A stretch of DNA of 17,609 nucleotides, from positions 1-17,609 of the forward strand of contig SKXS01000087.1 of NCBI GenBank assembly GCA_007128345.1, read 5' to 3'. This document shows, one piece after another, positions 1 through 7,993 of the stretch. The position numbers and the translations under genes are program-made. This stretch comes from Spirochaetia bacterium. GTDB taxonomy: Bacteria; Spirochaetota; Spirochaetia; PWKH01. How positions within the stretch are numbered: position 1 is the first letter of the stretch; the number at the start of each line of letters is the position of its first letter. The notes beneath the pieces are model-generated. The model was given only the letters and a program-made list of their open reading frames with translations, searched no databases and was not told the DNA's origin.

Positions 1-650
1 GTCGGAAGGTAGGCCGTATCGGTGACGAAGGTGAACTTTCGTCCGTTCCTTGCCGCGCCGAGCACTTCAGCGGGATCCACGATCCTTCCGTCGGGAGTGC
101 TCACCTGTAAGCCGTGCTGAAGCTGTGACCACAGGGGTCCCCTCGGCACACCCAGCGCTTCTGCCTGCGCCGGATTGAATATCCCGGGTCTGGGTTTCTC
201 GATCAGCGCGTAGCCGAGACACGGTTTGGTGTGGTTGAGCCAAAAGCAGGTAATCGTAAATTCCTCTTCATCCCAGACGATACCTGGCTCATCAATTTCA
301 CGCACGATAATATCATAGTTGATATACATATCGAGGATCCTGCGTGTTTCATTCACATACTGCCTGATGCGTCTCGGTCCAAATATGTACAGCGGCTTGG
401 TCCGGTCAACCTGGCTGGAAAGCATGAGCATGCCCGGTAGTCCGGTGACATGGTCAGCGTGCATATGACTGATGAAAATAGATGAAATCTGCTTCCATCT
501 GAGGTTGAGCATCTTCAGGCTCACCTGGGTGCCCTCACCGCAGTCAAACAGGAAGAGCTCACCCTCCCTGCGTACGAGCACGGAGGTTAAAAATCTCCTG
601 GGAAGCGGCATCATGCCGCCGGTACCCAGGATAAAAACTTCTAGGTTCAT
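1..650 (-). CDS. rnz: Ribonuclease Z, 3' end cut by window
   Basis: Metallo-beta-lactamase-fold endonuclease that trims the 3' end of tRNA precursors in the cytoplasm. The visible 216 residues begin MNLEVFILGTGGMMPLPRRF, matching the RNase Z N-terminus (GTG..P...R). The zinc motif HMHADH lies at residues 62-67. Further on are NHTKPCLGY, with another metal-ligand-type His and the C.GY motif, and GPLWSQLQHG, typical of RNase Z. The reading frame is open to base 1, and VTDTAYLP at the edge resembles the metal-binding TDT motif. About 90 residues should lie outside the window, as family members are near 300. The ATG at 648-650 follows an AGAGG sequence and lies 12 bp after the upstream permease stop, so it is probably the last visible gene of the operon. 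Function is secure from motifs; only completeness is unknown. Confidence 0.93.
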   Translation of the reverse strand, partial: MNLEVFILGTGGMMPLPRRFLTSVLVRREGELFLFDCGEGTQVSLKMLNLRWKQISSIFISHMHADHVTGLPGMLMLSSQVDRTKPLYIFGPRRIRQYVNETRRILDMYINYDIIVREIDEPGIVWDEEEFTITCFWLNHTKPCLGYALIEKPRPGIFNPAQAEALGVPRGPLWSQLQHGLQVSTPDGRIVDPAEVLGAARNGRKFTFVTDTAYLP

Positions 651-662
651 GGTAGACAGCCT

Positions 663-1883
663 CTATGATGTGATGATCTTCAACGGGCTCATCTTGTGGA
701 TGTGCCTGGTGGGCACATACGATGAGATGAACGAGATGCAGACACCATACAGGAATACAGCGAATATCTCAAGTGCCGGTATGTATATATCGATGGAAGC
801 AAGGTAGAATTCCATGGCCTTCAGCTCCCGGATCTGGAGAAACTGGAGGATATGGTTTATCTGGCTGCCCAAGAGCGATCCCAGGACAATACCGATGACA
901 GTACCCGCCAGCCCGATGATCATTCCCGTGATGACAAAGGTCCGCCGGATGCGGAACACGGGCACTCCCATGGAGCGGAGGATGCCGATTGCTTCGGTGT
1001 GCTCAATGATGATCATGAGGGAGCACGACGAAATGTGCACCCCCGCCGCAATGACGATCATTGCCATAATCACATAGAGCAGCACCTTAGTGGATCGGTA
1101 GCTGCGGTAGAGACTCACATACTGATCTTCCCAGGGAACCGCATACCACGATCCTCCCAATAAGCGGTTCAGCTGGTCCATATCGACCGATCCGAGTGAA
1201 CCGCGCAGGTCATCTTCCCGAGGCAGCAGCCGCATGATCCTCGCAGACGGATCGGTAAATACTGATGAGGCAAGCTCGCTGCTGATGAAGACCATTCCTT
1301 TATCGAGCATGTGGTATCCCGTCGTAGCAACTGCCCCAACGGTCAGCAGGGTCGGCTTGTATCGGACTGCACCGCTGGAATCCTCCACAATGGTCAGCAT
1401 GGTGATCCGTTCGCCCGGGGAGACCTTGAGCCTTTCTGCGAGATATTCCGAGAGCACGACATGGGACCTGGCAAGATCCGTAGATCCTGCAATGAGTTCT
1501 ATCTGCTGCATGTGGGAGGAATCCGGTTCAATACCGCGGATGGTGACCAGCTGGTTGTCCGCTTCGGAAAAGATCACACCGTCTCCCTGATAGAGCACTT
1601 GTACTTCATACCGCAGCTCGCGGGTTATGGCACGTGAGAGCTCCTGGAGTTCCTGGTCGCTGTGATCACGAAGCTGGTGCACCTTGGCCATGCCGCTGTC
1701 CACCATGATGATCCTTCGGGTGATGCCGTCTATCATGCCGTTGGCCAGGATGATGACGAACACCAGAGGGATCATGGAACATACCACCCCCAGCAGGGCA
1801 CTGAGGATGTGGCGCTTGACTGTCCTTCTCGCGTGCCGGCTTTTCAGAATCCGGGACGCCCAGATGAAAGAGCTTCCGTTCAT
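663..1883 (-). CDS. LolC/LolE-family ABC transporter permease (FtsX/MacB type)
   Basis: Inner-membrane permease of 406 residues with the MacB/FtsX layout. One transmembrane helix lies near residues 26-50, followed by a periplasmic domain of roughly 200 residues and three hydrophobic helices in the C-terminal third (around VLLYVIMAMIVIAAGV, FVITGMIIGLAGTVIG and ALEIFAVFLYGVCISF). The segment HTEAIGILRSMGV is the cytoplasmic coupling helix usual in FtsX-like permeases. Its start overlaps the lolD stop by 4 bp (ATGA, 1880-1883), so translational coupling is likely. With the adjacent ATPase and the second permease it should form a LolCDE-like complex extracting lipoproteins from the inner membrane. 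LolC and LolE cannot be told apart here, and a MacB-like or other export role is possible. Confidence 0.88.
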   Translation of the reverse strand: MNGSSFIWASRILKSRHARRTVKRHILSALLGVVCSMIPLVFVIILANGMIDGITRRIIMVDSGMAKVHQLRDHSDQELQELSRAITRELRYEVQVLYQGDGVIFSEADNQLVTIRGIEPDSSHMQQIELIAGSTDLARSHVVLSEYLAERLKVSPGERITMLTIVEDSSGAVRYKPTLLTVGAVATTGYHMLDKGMVFISSELASSVFTDPSARIMRLLPREDDLRGSLGSVDMDQLNRLLGGSWYAVPWEDQYVSLYRSYRSTKVLLYVIMAMIVIAAGVHISSCSLMIIIEHTEAIGILRSMGVPVFRIRRTFVITGMIIGLAGTVIGIVLGSLLGSQINHILQFLQIRELKAMEFYLASIDIYIPALEIFAVFLYGVCISFISSYVPTRHIHKMSPLKIITS

Positions 1884-2560
1884 AGGTGGTGCAGCACCCC
1901 CTCACGCAGCTGGTAGATATCGTCACCCCGCTGGGCAAGATGCATGTCATGGGTTACAAGCACCAGGGTTTTTCCATGCTCCCTGACAAGTTCCACAAGC
2001 ATCGCCATGACCAGTTCCGTGTTCCGTTCGTCAAGATTTCCCGTAGGCTCATCTGCCAGGATAACTTTCGGGTCATTGATAAAGGCCCGGGCGACGGCAA
2101 TTCGCTGCCGCTCGCCTCCGGAGAGCTGATTCGGATGGTGGTGTTTCCGGCCGCCCAGCCCTACTCGGTCGATGAGGTGTTCCGACACCTCCCGCATGTG
2201 CTTTGCATCATACCCGTTCATCAGACCCGGAAGAACCAGGTTCTCAACTGCCGAGAGGTCTTCGATAAGGTAGTGATTCTGGAAAATGAACCCCACCACC
2301 TGTTTTCTGAAATTGCTCAGGTGCTTCTCACCCAGGGCGGACACCACGGTGCCGTCGCAGACAACCAGGCCTGAATCTACCCGGTCAAGCCCTCCTATGA
2401 TGTGCAGGAGCGTGCTCTTCCCTGAACCGCTCACCCCGGTAATTACGGTAAAACCGCCGTAAGCGACAATAAGATCAAGACCTCTGAGGACTTCGATGAA
2501 GGTATCGCCGGTTTCATACCGCTTGACCAGCTTGCGTATCGTGACTGCTTCGCTATTCAT
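1880..2560 (-). CDS. lolD: LolD-like ABC transporter ATPase
   Basis: Complete 226-residue ATP-binding subunit of the LolD/MacB/FtsE group. Visible motifs: Walker A GVSGSGKST at 42-50, Q-loop Gln at 94 (FIFQNHYL), signature LSGGERQR at 146-153, Walker B VILADEPTG at 166-174 followed by the D-loop NLDE, and switch His at 204 (VTHD). Length fits the family. The start ATG (2558-2560) overlaps the stop of the upstream permease by 8 bp (ATGAATAG) and follows a GGAG about 10 bp upstream. It sits between two FtsX-type permeases, the standard lolC-lolD-lolE order. The likely job is to power lipoprotein release from the inner membrane, which matters in lipoprotein-rich spirochetes. The ATPase call is certain; Lol specificity is inferred from context. 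Confidence 0.92.
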   Translation of the reverse strand: MNSEAVTIRKLVKRYETGDTFIEVLRGLDLIVAYGGFTVITGVSGSGKSTLLHIIGGLDRVDSGLVVCDGTVVSALGEKHLSNFRKQVVGFIFQNHYLIEDLSAVENLVLPGLMNGYDAKHMREVSEHLIDRVGLGGRKHHHPNQLSGGERQRIAVARAFINDPKVILADEPTGNLDERNTELVMAMLVELVREHGKTLVLVTHDMHLAQRGDDIYQLREGVLHHL

Positions 2561-3779
2561 AGTGAAAGATCTCCATAGGTGAAAACCTGCCGATGGTCCT
2601 GGATGCGCTCACCACTGCGTACAGGATAAAGAGCACCATCATCCCGATGCTGATGAGAATCTCGTTCCAGGAGAGCATAACGGGAAATACGATGTTCGTG
2701 ATTCCCAGGGAAAACGGGGTGATGCGCATGACAAGCCAGTCCAGCCCATGGAGCAGCGCGTTGATGTTCCCGGCAACCAGCACACCCAGCACGAGTCCCG
2801 GGATGATGGAGAGCACTGACATGAACATGCCCTGGTACATGAGTATCTGCCGGATTTCCCCGGTGGATGCGCCGAGGGTCTTCATGATGCCGATTTCATC
2901 CCGTTTCTCATACAGGAACCGCTCAAAGGAGGAGCGCACATTGATGGCCACCACGACGAAAATGAGCATAAGTACAATAAGCATACTGTATTTCTCAAGC
3001 ATGAGCGCTGCGTAGAACGATTCATGCTTCTCCATCCACGCGGCAAACGGAGGCGGATCATCCCCAAACACTTTTGTAAGGGAGCCCCGGAGCTCCTCAA
3101 GCGCATCAGTCTTGAACCCGATGTAGTAGTGACCGATGCCCATAACCGAGATGGTATGCAGATTGGTGAACATAAGGGCACTGTCAATATCAGGGTAGCC
3201 TGTACGATATATCCCCGACACGTCAAGGTACCGGACCGAAGGTACGGCACGGACGATACGTCCCCGCACAACCGTCACTGCCTTGACCCGGTCTCCCACC
3301 GATATGCCGTTTTTTGCGGCGAAATCAGAACCGATGATCAGAGAGTCATCGGCAAGATCAAAGGATCCACGGATCAAGGAGACCTGACTGAAGAATCCTG
3401 AGTCAGCAGCCGCAGCGGCGGGATCAAGTCCGCGGATGCGTGCTGAGAAGGATTCGCCGTCATCCCTGATGATCATAATCTCAGTCTCCCCGTAGGGGAC
3501 CGCCAGGGCTATGTTTTCAAGCGCTGACACCTGATCAAGGCGTATCTGCATCTCGTCACGGCTCATAGGTCCGGCGCTCATGTGGTATGCTTCAACTTCT
3601 ATGATATCCTGCAGATACCCCTGCTGGAGGCCCTGCATGATGCTGATCACCGTGATAATAATCATAAGCCCCAGGGCGAGCACGCTCACCGATAGCAGCA
3701 GGCTTCCGCGCTGCTTATTCCGCCGTGAGCTGAAATATTTCCAGGCTATCGCAATTTTCCACTTGCCCGCACTACTCAT
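2553..3779 (-). CDS. LolC/LolE-family ABC transporter permease, first of the pair
   Basis: Permease of 408 residues from the preferred ATG at 3777-3779 (MSSAGKWKIAIAWKYFSSRR). That start is chosen because it overlaps the preceding gene's stop by 8 bp (ATGAGTAG), the same arrangement as at the lolC/lolD join, and follows a GGTGG. The frame stays open 13 codons upstream to an ATG at 3818, but that would overlap the previous gene by 47 bp. The N-terminal helix is around LLLSVSVLALGLMIIITVI, followed by a long periplasmic domain. Three C-terminal helices follow (MLIVLMLIFVVVAINV, IPGLVLGVLVAGNI, ISIGMMVLFILYAVV), with the coupling segment EIGIMKTLGAS. It resembles LolC/LolE over its full length and presumably pairs with the downstream permease and LolD. 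Confidence 0.88.
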   Translation of the reverse strand: MSSAGKWKIAIAWKYFSSRRNKQRGSLLLSVSVLALGLMIIITVISIMQGLQQGYLQDIIEVEAYHMSAGPMSRDEMQIRLDQVSALENIALAVPYGETEIMIIRDDGESFSARIRGLDPAAAAADSGFFSQVSLIRGSFDLADDSLIIGSDFAAKNGISVGDRVKAVTVVRGRIVRAVPSVRYLDVSGIYRTGYPDIDSALMFTNLHTISVMGIGHYYIGFKTDALEELRGSLTKVFGDDPPPFAAWMEKHESFYAALMLEKYSMLIVLMLIFVVVAINVRSSFERFLYEKRDEIGIMKTLGASTGEIRQILMYQGMFMSVLSIIPGLVLGVLVAGNINALLHGLDWLVMRITPFSLGITNIVFPVMLSWNEILISIGMMVLFILYAVVSASRTIGRFSPMEIFHYE

Positions 3780-4752
3780 AATCCACCGTAAGCAGCAGCT
3801 TGCCTGCGCGATAGACATCCTTGCGCTTCAGCGAGCCGTCCGGATGGTACGAAAGCACCTCCTGGAGCTGTCCGTCACGGGAGACCCTGCTTTCAGTGAG
3901 ATACCCCTCCTGCCCATGATATGCATAGACAATCCGTGTGACGGTAGTCCCGCGGGAGGTAGTCTCCTCGATACGCTCAGAGGTTTTACGTCCCTTCTGG
4001 TCATATACAAACGTGTGGATAACCTTCGTGGCTGAGCCCACGGTCTCCTTCCTGGTGAGCAGGTCATTCACATAGAGCTGTTCCTTTCGGATTCCCTCAC
4101 GCAGCAGGTGTTCGGTCACGGTCCTGCGGACACCGTCGACAGTTTCTACCAACCGATGGACTTCTTGGTCATCTTCGAAGACTGTCCTGGTGTAGGTGTT
4201 TTCTTTCCAGGTCTCAGAGGTGTAGAATCCCGGAGCGCCCATGGTAAGCCCGTCAGCCTGCAGGTTCATAAAGTAGACGACATCATCCACTCCGTAGCGG
4301 TAGATGGCACGCAGTTCCCCCGACGAAGTCCGGAAGAAGAAGTCCTCATGAACGAATATGTCATCTTTCCAGTACGCAATGGAATTGAGGCTTCCCCGGG
4401 TATCATAGCGGTAGACCCACTCCTCTTTTGCGTCTCTGTATTCATGCACTTCCCGTATGAGCGCGCTTTTACGGTACGTCTGGGTTCTCCGTTCATCTTC
4501 AGCCAGGAGTTCCTGGAGCACCGTCAGCTCGTCCTCTTTCCTCGTCTCGCTAAAGCGCACCTTCAAGACGCCGTCCAGGTATCCTTCACGGATCACCGTA
4601 CCTGCTTCGCTGCGCACTGACACTGCATAGCCGCTTTCAGGCAGGGCATCCTGCTGCTGCTCGAGCATCCAAATCGCATTTGACGAATAGTAAGTCACCG
4701 CTCCCAGGTGCATGCTCACAAGCAGGCACAGCAGTATAATTATTTTCTTCAT
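3772..4752 (-). CDS. Exported protein with YD/RHS-like repeats, function unknown
   Basis: Protein of 326 residues that I do not recognise by name. Residues 1-18 form a signal peptide (KK, then IIILLCLLVSMHLGA). The only early Cys, at 9, sits inside the hydrophobic core rather than in a lipobox, so secretion by signal peptidase I seems likelier than lipidation. The mature part is rich in Tyr, Glu and Arg, with repeated units of the form Y-D/H-x-x-G near residues 116-120 (YDTRG), 250-254 (YDQKG) and 302-306 (YHPDG), resembling YD/RHS or MORN-like beta repeats. It starts 9 bp after ftsY with GGAG overlapping the ftsY stop, and overlaps the first Lol permease by 8 bp. This suggests a periplasmic or outer-membrane partner or client of the Lol-like system. 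That role is inference. Confidence 0.8.
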   Translation of the reverse strand: MKKIIILLCLLVSMHLGAVTYYSSNAIWMLEQQQDALPESGYAVSVRSEAGTVIREGYLDGVLKVRFSETRKEDELTVLQELLAEDERRTQTYRKSALIREVHEYRDAKEEWVYRYDTRGSLNSIAYWKDDIFVHEDFFFRTSSGELRAIYRYGVDDVVYFMNLQADGLTMGAPGFYTSETWKENTYTRTVFEDDQEVHRLVETVDGVRRTVTEHLLREGIRKEQLYVNDLLTRKETVGSATKVIHTFVYDQKGRKTSERIEETTSRGTTVTRIVYAYHGQEGYLTESRVSRDGQLQEVLSYHPDGSLKRKDVYRAGKLLLTVDYE

Positions 4753-4761
4753 AGCAGGCTC

Positions 4762-5634
4762 CTACGATGGTATCCCCAGGAGAGTATCCAGGAATTCATC
4801 AGGATCAAAGGGACGCAAATCCTCATAGCGTTCCCCTACTCCAACAAATGCTGCCGGGATCTGCAGCTTCTTGCCTATCTGCACCAAGGTACCTCCCTTG
4901 GATGCGGAATCGTATTTTGTGAGCAGCAGCGCATCTATGCCTACTGCCTGGTGGAACAGTTCAGCCTGCTGGAACCCGTTCTGGCCGGTTGTCGCGTCAA
5001 TCACCAGCAGGTTAATGCATCTGCTGCCGGGAAGCAGCCCCTCGATAATTCTGTGAATCTTCTGCAGTTCCTTCACCAAATTTGTCTTGGTGTGCATCCT
5101 GCCGGCAGTGTCCACGAGCACCACTGTCTCATTGCGGGTCTTTGCGCTCTGGATAGTGTCATAGACCACCGCCCCTGGATCAGAACCCGGGCTCTGCTTG
5201 ACAATACGGCAGCCTAGGCGCTTCGCGTGCACATCAAGCTGATCAATGGCCGCTGCACGGAAGGTATCCGCAGCTGCGAGGACAACCTCTTCGCCCAGCT
5301 GCCGGTAGTACGAAGCCATCTTTGCTATGGTGGTGGTCTTTCCCACACCATTGACGCCCAGCACAAGCATAACCGACGGCGAACCAGGAGTCAGCTTGGG
5401 CAGCGAAGCGCGCACATAGGGGGAAAGCATGCGCTTTATCTCCAGCAGAAGCTCCTCTTCGCTTCCCACCTTGCGTGATCGGCAGTAGTCCTTCAGGTCA
5501 TCAGATATCTCCATGGCAACCGAAGCGCCCAGATCTCCTTCAATGAGCAGGTCTTCAAGATCCTCAAAGAAATCCTCGTACTTCAAGGACCTGTTGAACA
5601 GCGATGCGAGCCGCCTGCCGAATCCACGTTTCAT
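4762..5634 (-). CDS. ftsY: Signal recognition particle receptor FtsY
   Basis: SRP receptor GTPase that docks SRP-ribosome complexes at the inner membrane. It is 290 residues and contains only the N and G domains, without the long acidic A domain of E. coli FtsY; a short basic N-terminus (MKRGFGRRLASLF) precedes the N-domain helices and may act as the membrane anchor. GTPase motifs: GVNGVGKTTT at 93-102, DTFRAAA at 123-129, DTAGR at 175-179, TKYD at 239-242 and GVGE at 265-268. The motif is TKYDSASKGG where most family members have TK.DG.AKGG, a mild substitution. FtsY rather than Ffh, because no M domain follows. The ATG at 5632-5634 has a good AAGGAG 6 bp upstream. It lies 37 bp after the preceding gene, the longest gap in the operon. 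Confidence 0.96.
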   Translation of the reverse strand: MKRGFGRRLASLFNRSLKYEDFFEDLEDLLIEGDLGASVAMEISDDLKDYCRSRKVGSEEELLLEIKRMLSPYVRASLPKLTPGSPSVMLVLGVNGVGKTTTIAKMASYYRQLGEEVVLAAADTFRAAAIDQLDVHAKRLGCRIVKQSPGSDPGAVVYDTIQSAKTRNETVVLVDTAGRMHTKTNLVKELQKIHRIIEGLLPGSRCINLLVIDATTGQNGFQQAELFHQAVGIDALLLTKYDSASKGGTLVQIGKKLQIPAAFVGVGERYEDLRPFDPDEFLDTLLGIPS

Positions 5635-5671
5635 GCTGCACTCCTTCAGTAGATACTCTACACGATTGAAC

Positions 5672-6910
5672 CTATTTCGTATAGCGCACCAGTGACTGTA
5701 TTGCTATGCCTGCCCGGGTCAGGACGGCCGCAGCGGTCCCGTAATAGAGCAGGTCCCAGATATCGGTTTCCTGGCCGCTTAACTCCCGCCGCAGTCCGTG
5801 TGCTGCCGCTGCCGCTGGGAGGGTAAGCATAAATCCGGCGAGTGAACGGTAGAACTGGTCTCCCCGCATCTCCCGGGAATAGACCTCCTGATGCCACGCA
5901 GGTTCCAGTTCACGTTCGATAAACCTATCCTGGATGCCGACATGCACGGCTGTGTAGAGGGGCAGATACCCCGGCCGGGTATGGGACAGCATAAGCGGGC
6001 GGTCATACTGGTCAAATCCCGGAGAAGCTGCCGAAGGAGGCAGGGTGCGCACAAGCGTGGGAACCTTTTCAGGGAGCGTTCCCGTAACTGCAAGCCGGGT
6101 TATCTCACCAGGATGCACCTCAGCATCAAGAACCTGATTACCAGCCTCAATACGCACCTTCCCCGGAGGAAGGACTGCCAAGCGGCCCATGGGCATGGCT
6201 GTGCCGTTGATGCGCAGGTCAGTAAACACAGGCGAGGTAACCACCATACCGCCCGCTTGCGAGCCCGCCAGGACAGGGAAGAGCACCCGGGTTATTTCAT
6301 CGGTATCCAGGAGCAGGACAGCATCGAAGGGCTTCGCATAGATGGTTCGCATGCTGCTGCTGTATCGTTGGTAGACGTAGATGTGCAGGTACTGCACCCC
6401 TGATACCGTGAATATCTCAGAACCAAGCAGCATGTCGCACCGGTGCTCCCGAGCCTGCAGAAACGCTTCACCGGCTGCTTCAAACGGAAGGGCCAGCCCT
6501 GTGTGCACGATCTCCAAGGGCACCGGACCTGATGCCGGCTGCACATCCTTTACCGGCATCTCCGGGACTGGGGCTGCAGTTCGCTCTGAGAAGAACGCGT
6601 CATTTCTCTTCGCAATCTTCCTGTGATGTTCTCGGAACGAGGCGGCCAGGTCCTCCAGGGCGATCCGCTGCGCCAGGGAGGCAGATTCCTCATCACTGAG
6701 AAACCTGACAGTAAAGGCCCCAGCTGCAGTATGGATCGCGTGTTCCAGCATATCGGCAGCCGGCAGCTCATCAGTACGTGCTGAAGCTGTCTCGGCAATG
6801 CCCACACGCCAGTGCGGTTCATCTACCGGAAGCAGATGAACTGCTGTAGCCAGCCAGAGTATGACCAGCAGCCGTCTTTTGACGGCTAGAGTTCCTGCTC
6901 CCACTTCCAT
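5672..6910 (-). CDS. Exported protein with PEGA-like segment, function unknown
   Basis: Hypothetical protein of 412 residues. Residues 8-28 look like a signal peptide or anchor (VKRR, then LLVILWLATAVHLL). Residues 75-105 are helical and charged. Residues 155-215 look like an alpha/beta region (IFTVSGVQYLHIYVYQRY, then AVLLLDTDEI). Residues 236-280 resemble a PEGA-type beta domain (GRLAVLPPGKVRIEAG, then a second strand set ending in TLPE). The last 70 residues hold two moderately hydrophobic stretches, around SLAGFMLTLPAAAAAHG and DLLYYGTAAAVLTRAGIAI, possibly membrane-associated. The ATG at 6908-6910 overlaps the end of prfB by 25 bp; a GTG two codons later is an alternative. It is placed between prfB and ftsY, likely co-transcribed. 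Probably an envelope protein; I do not name a function. Confidence 0.72.
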   Translation of the reverse strand: MEVGAGTLAVKRRLLVILWLATAVHLLPVDEPHWRVGIAETASARTDELPAADMLEHAIHTAAGAFTVRFLSDEESASLAQRIALEDLAASFREHHRKIAKRNDAFFSERTAAPVPEMPVKDVQPASGPVPLEIVHTGLALPFEAAGEAFLQAREHRCDMLLGSEIFTVSGVQYLHIYVYQRYSSSMRTIYAKPFDAVLLLDTDEITRVLFPVLAGSQAGGMVVTSPVFTDLRINGTAMPMGRLAVLPPGKVRIEAGNQVLDAEVHPGEITRLAVTGTLPEKVPTLVRTLPPSAASPGFDQYDRPLMLSHTRPGYLPLYTAVHVGIQDRFIERELEPAWHQEVYSREMRGDQFYRSLAGFMLTLPAAAAAHGLRRELSGQETDIWDLLYYGTAAAVLTRAGIAIQSLVRYTK

Positions 6911-7993
6911 GTCAGGTATGCCTCGATAAACCGGTCGATATCCCCGTCCATAACCGCCTGCACGTTACCGGACTGCTCCAGCGTGCGGTGGTCCTTGACC
7001 ATGCTGTACGGATGGAATACATAGGAACGAATCTGGTTGCCCCAGGAGATCCCCTTCTTTTCAGCCGCATGCTTTGCGTGCTCCTCTTCACGCTTCTGTT
7101 CATAGTAGGCATAGAGCCGGGAGGTGAGCATCTTCATGGCTACCGCACGGTTCTTATGCTGGCTCCGTTCATTCTGGCACTGCACCACAATGCCCGTTTC
7201 CAGGTGGGTGATACGTACTGCACTGTCGGTGGTATTCACGTGCTGGCCGCCTGCGCCGGATGCACGGTAGGTATCCACCCGTATGTCCTCACTGGTAATC
7301 TCGAACTCAATCTCATCTTCGATTACCGGCGACACATGCACTGAAGCAAAGGATGTATGCCTCCGCTTGTTGGAGTCAAACGGGGATATACGTACCAGCC
7401 TGTGAATGCCCGTCTCCCCTTTAAGATATCCGTATGCATGTTTTCCGGTAATCTCCACGGTTACCGACTTGATCCCCCCCTCTGCTTCCAGGATATCCAA
7501 GGTCTGGTATGAGAAGGCATGGGCATCAGCCCACCTGAGGTACATACGGTAGAGCATCTGCACCCAGTCACATGCCTCCGTCCCTCCCGCACCAGAATGA
7601 ATGGTAAGAAATGCCGGATTTTTGTCAAACTTCCCGCTCATCACCGAAGACGCCTTCAGGGAGTGAAAACGGTTCTTCGCATCCACGAGTCTTTCTGCCA
7701 GCTCCCCGGCATACGCTTGTCCGTCGGGTTCCTCAAGGGCAAGTTCGATAAATCCGAGAATATCTTCGATTTCATGCTTCAGATCACGCCAGGGTTCCAA
7801 GAGATCCGTCAGATCATTGAGTTCCTGAATGACCTGTGCCGCCTGCTCGCGGTCCTGCCAGATCGATCCATCGGCAGTCTGCTCCTGAAGCTCCAGGATC
7901 CGTTTCTCCTTTACTTCAGGGTCAAAGACCCCTCCATGCATGGGTACATATCCGATGGAGTTCCAAAGCTTCTTCTTGTATGTCTTCAATCAT
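6886..7993 (-). CDS. prfB: Peptide chain release factor 2, +1 programmed frameshift
   Basis: Release factor that reads UGA and UAA and triggers peptidyl-tRNA hydrolysis. It is encoded in two parts: 7993-7925 (23 codons, MIEDIQEEALELHRICTHAW then RGL), then after a one-base skip 7923-6886, giving 368 residues, the normal RF2 length. The first part ends CTT TGA C behind GGAGG, the known prfB recoding signal. In the assembled protein SPF, the RF2-type codon-recognition tripeptide, is at 203-205, and the catalytic GGQ is at 248-250, near the positions seen in E. coli RF2. The fused N-terminus WRGL-DPEVKEKRILEL fits RF2, whereas the unshifted frame from TTG at 7989 (MKTYKKKLWNSIGYV) does not. The ATG overlaps the GH57 stop as ATGA. 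Expression is probably autoregulated: low RF2 favours shifting. Confidence 0.95.
7921..7935 (-). promoter_or_regulatory. prfB programmed +1 ribosomal frameshift site
   Basis: On the minus strand the sequence is GGAGGGGTCTTTGAC. A Shine-Dalgarno-like GGAGG (7931-7935) is followed after three bases (GGT) by the slippery CTT (7925-7927), the in-frame stop TGA (7922-7924) and then C. This matches the layout of the E. coli prfB site (SD-like element, 3-nt spacer, CTT TGA C). Peptidyl-tRNA-Leu slips from CUU to UUU and decoding resumes at GAC (Asp). Without the shift only a 23-residue peptide is made. Confidence 0.93.

Noticed and set aside
5635..5671. Small inverted repeat GTAGA-GTA-TCTAC in the gap before ftsY as a terminator
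   Set aside because: Only a 5-bp stem with no T-run; too weak for an intrinsic terminator and close to the ftsY ribosome binding site.
7925..7989. TTG start at 7989 giving RF2 the N-terminus MKTYKKKLWNSIGYV
   Set aside because: This is the shifted frame read upstream of the recoding site; its peptide does not look like RF2, while the ATG at 7993 in the other frame does.
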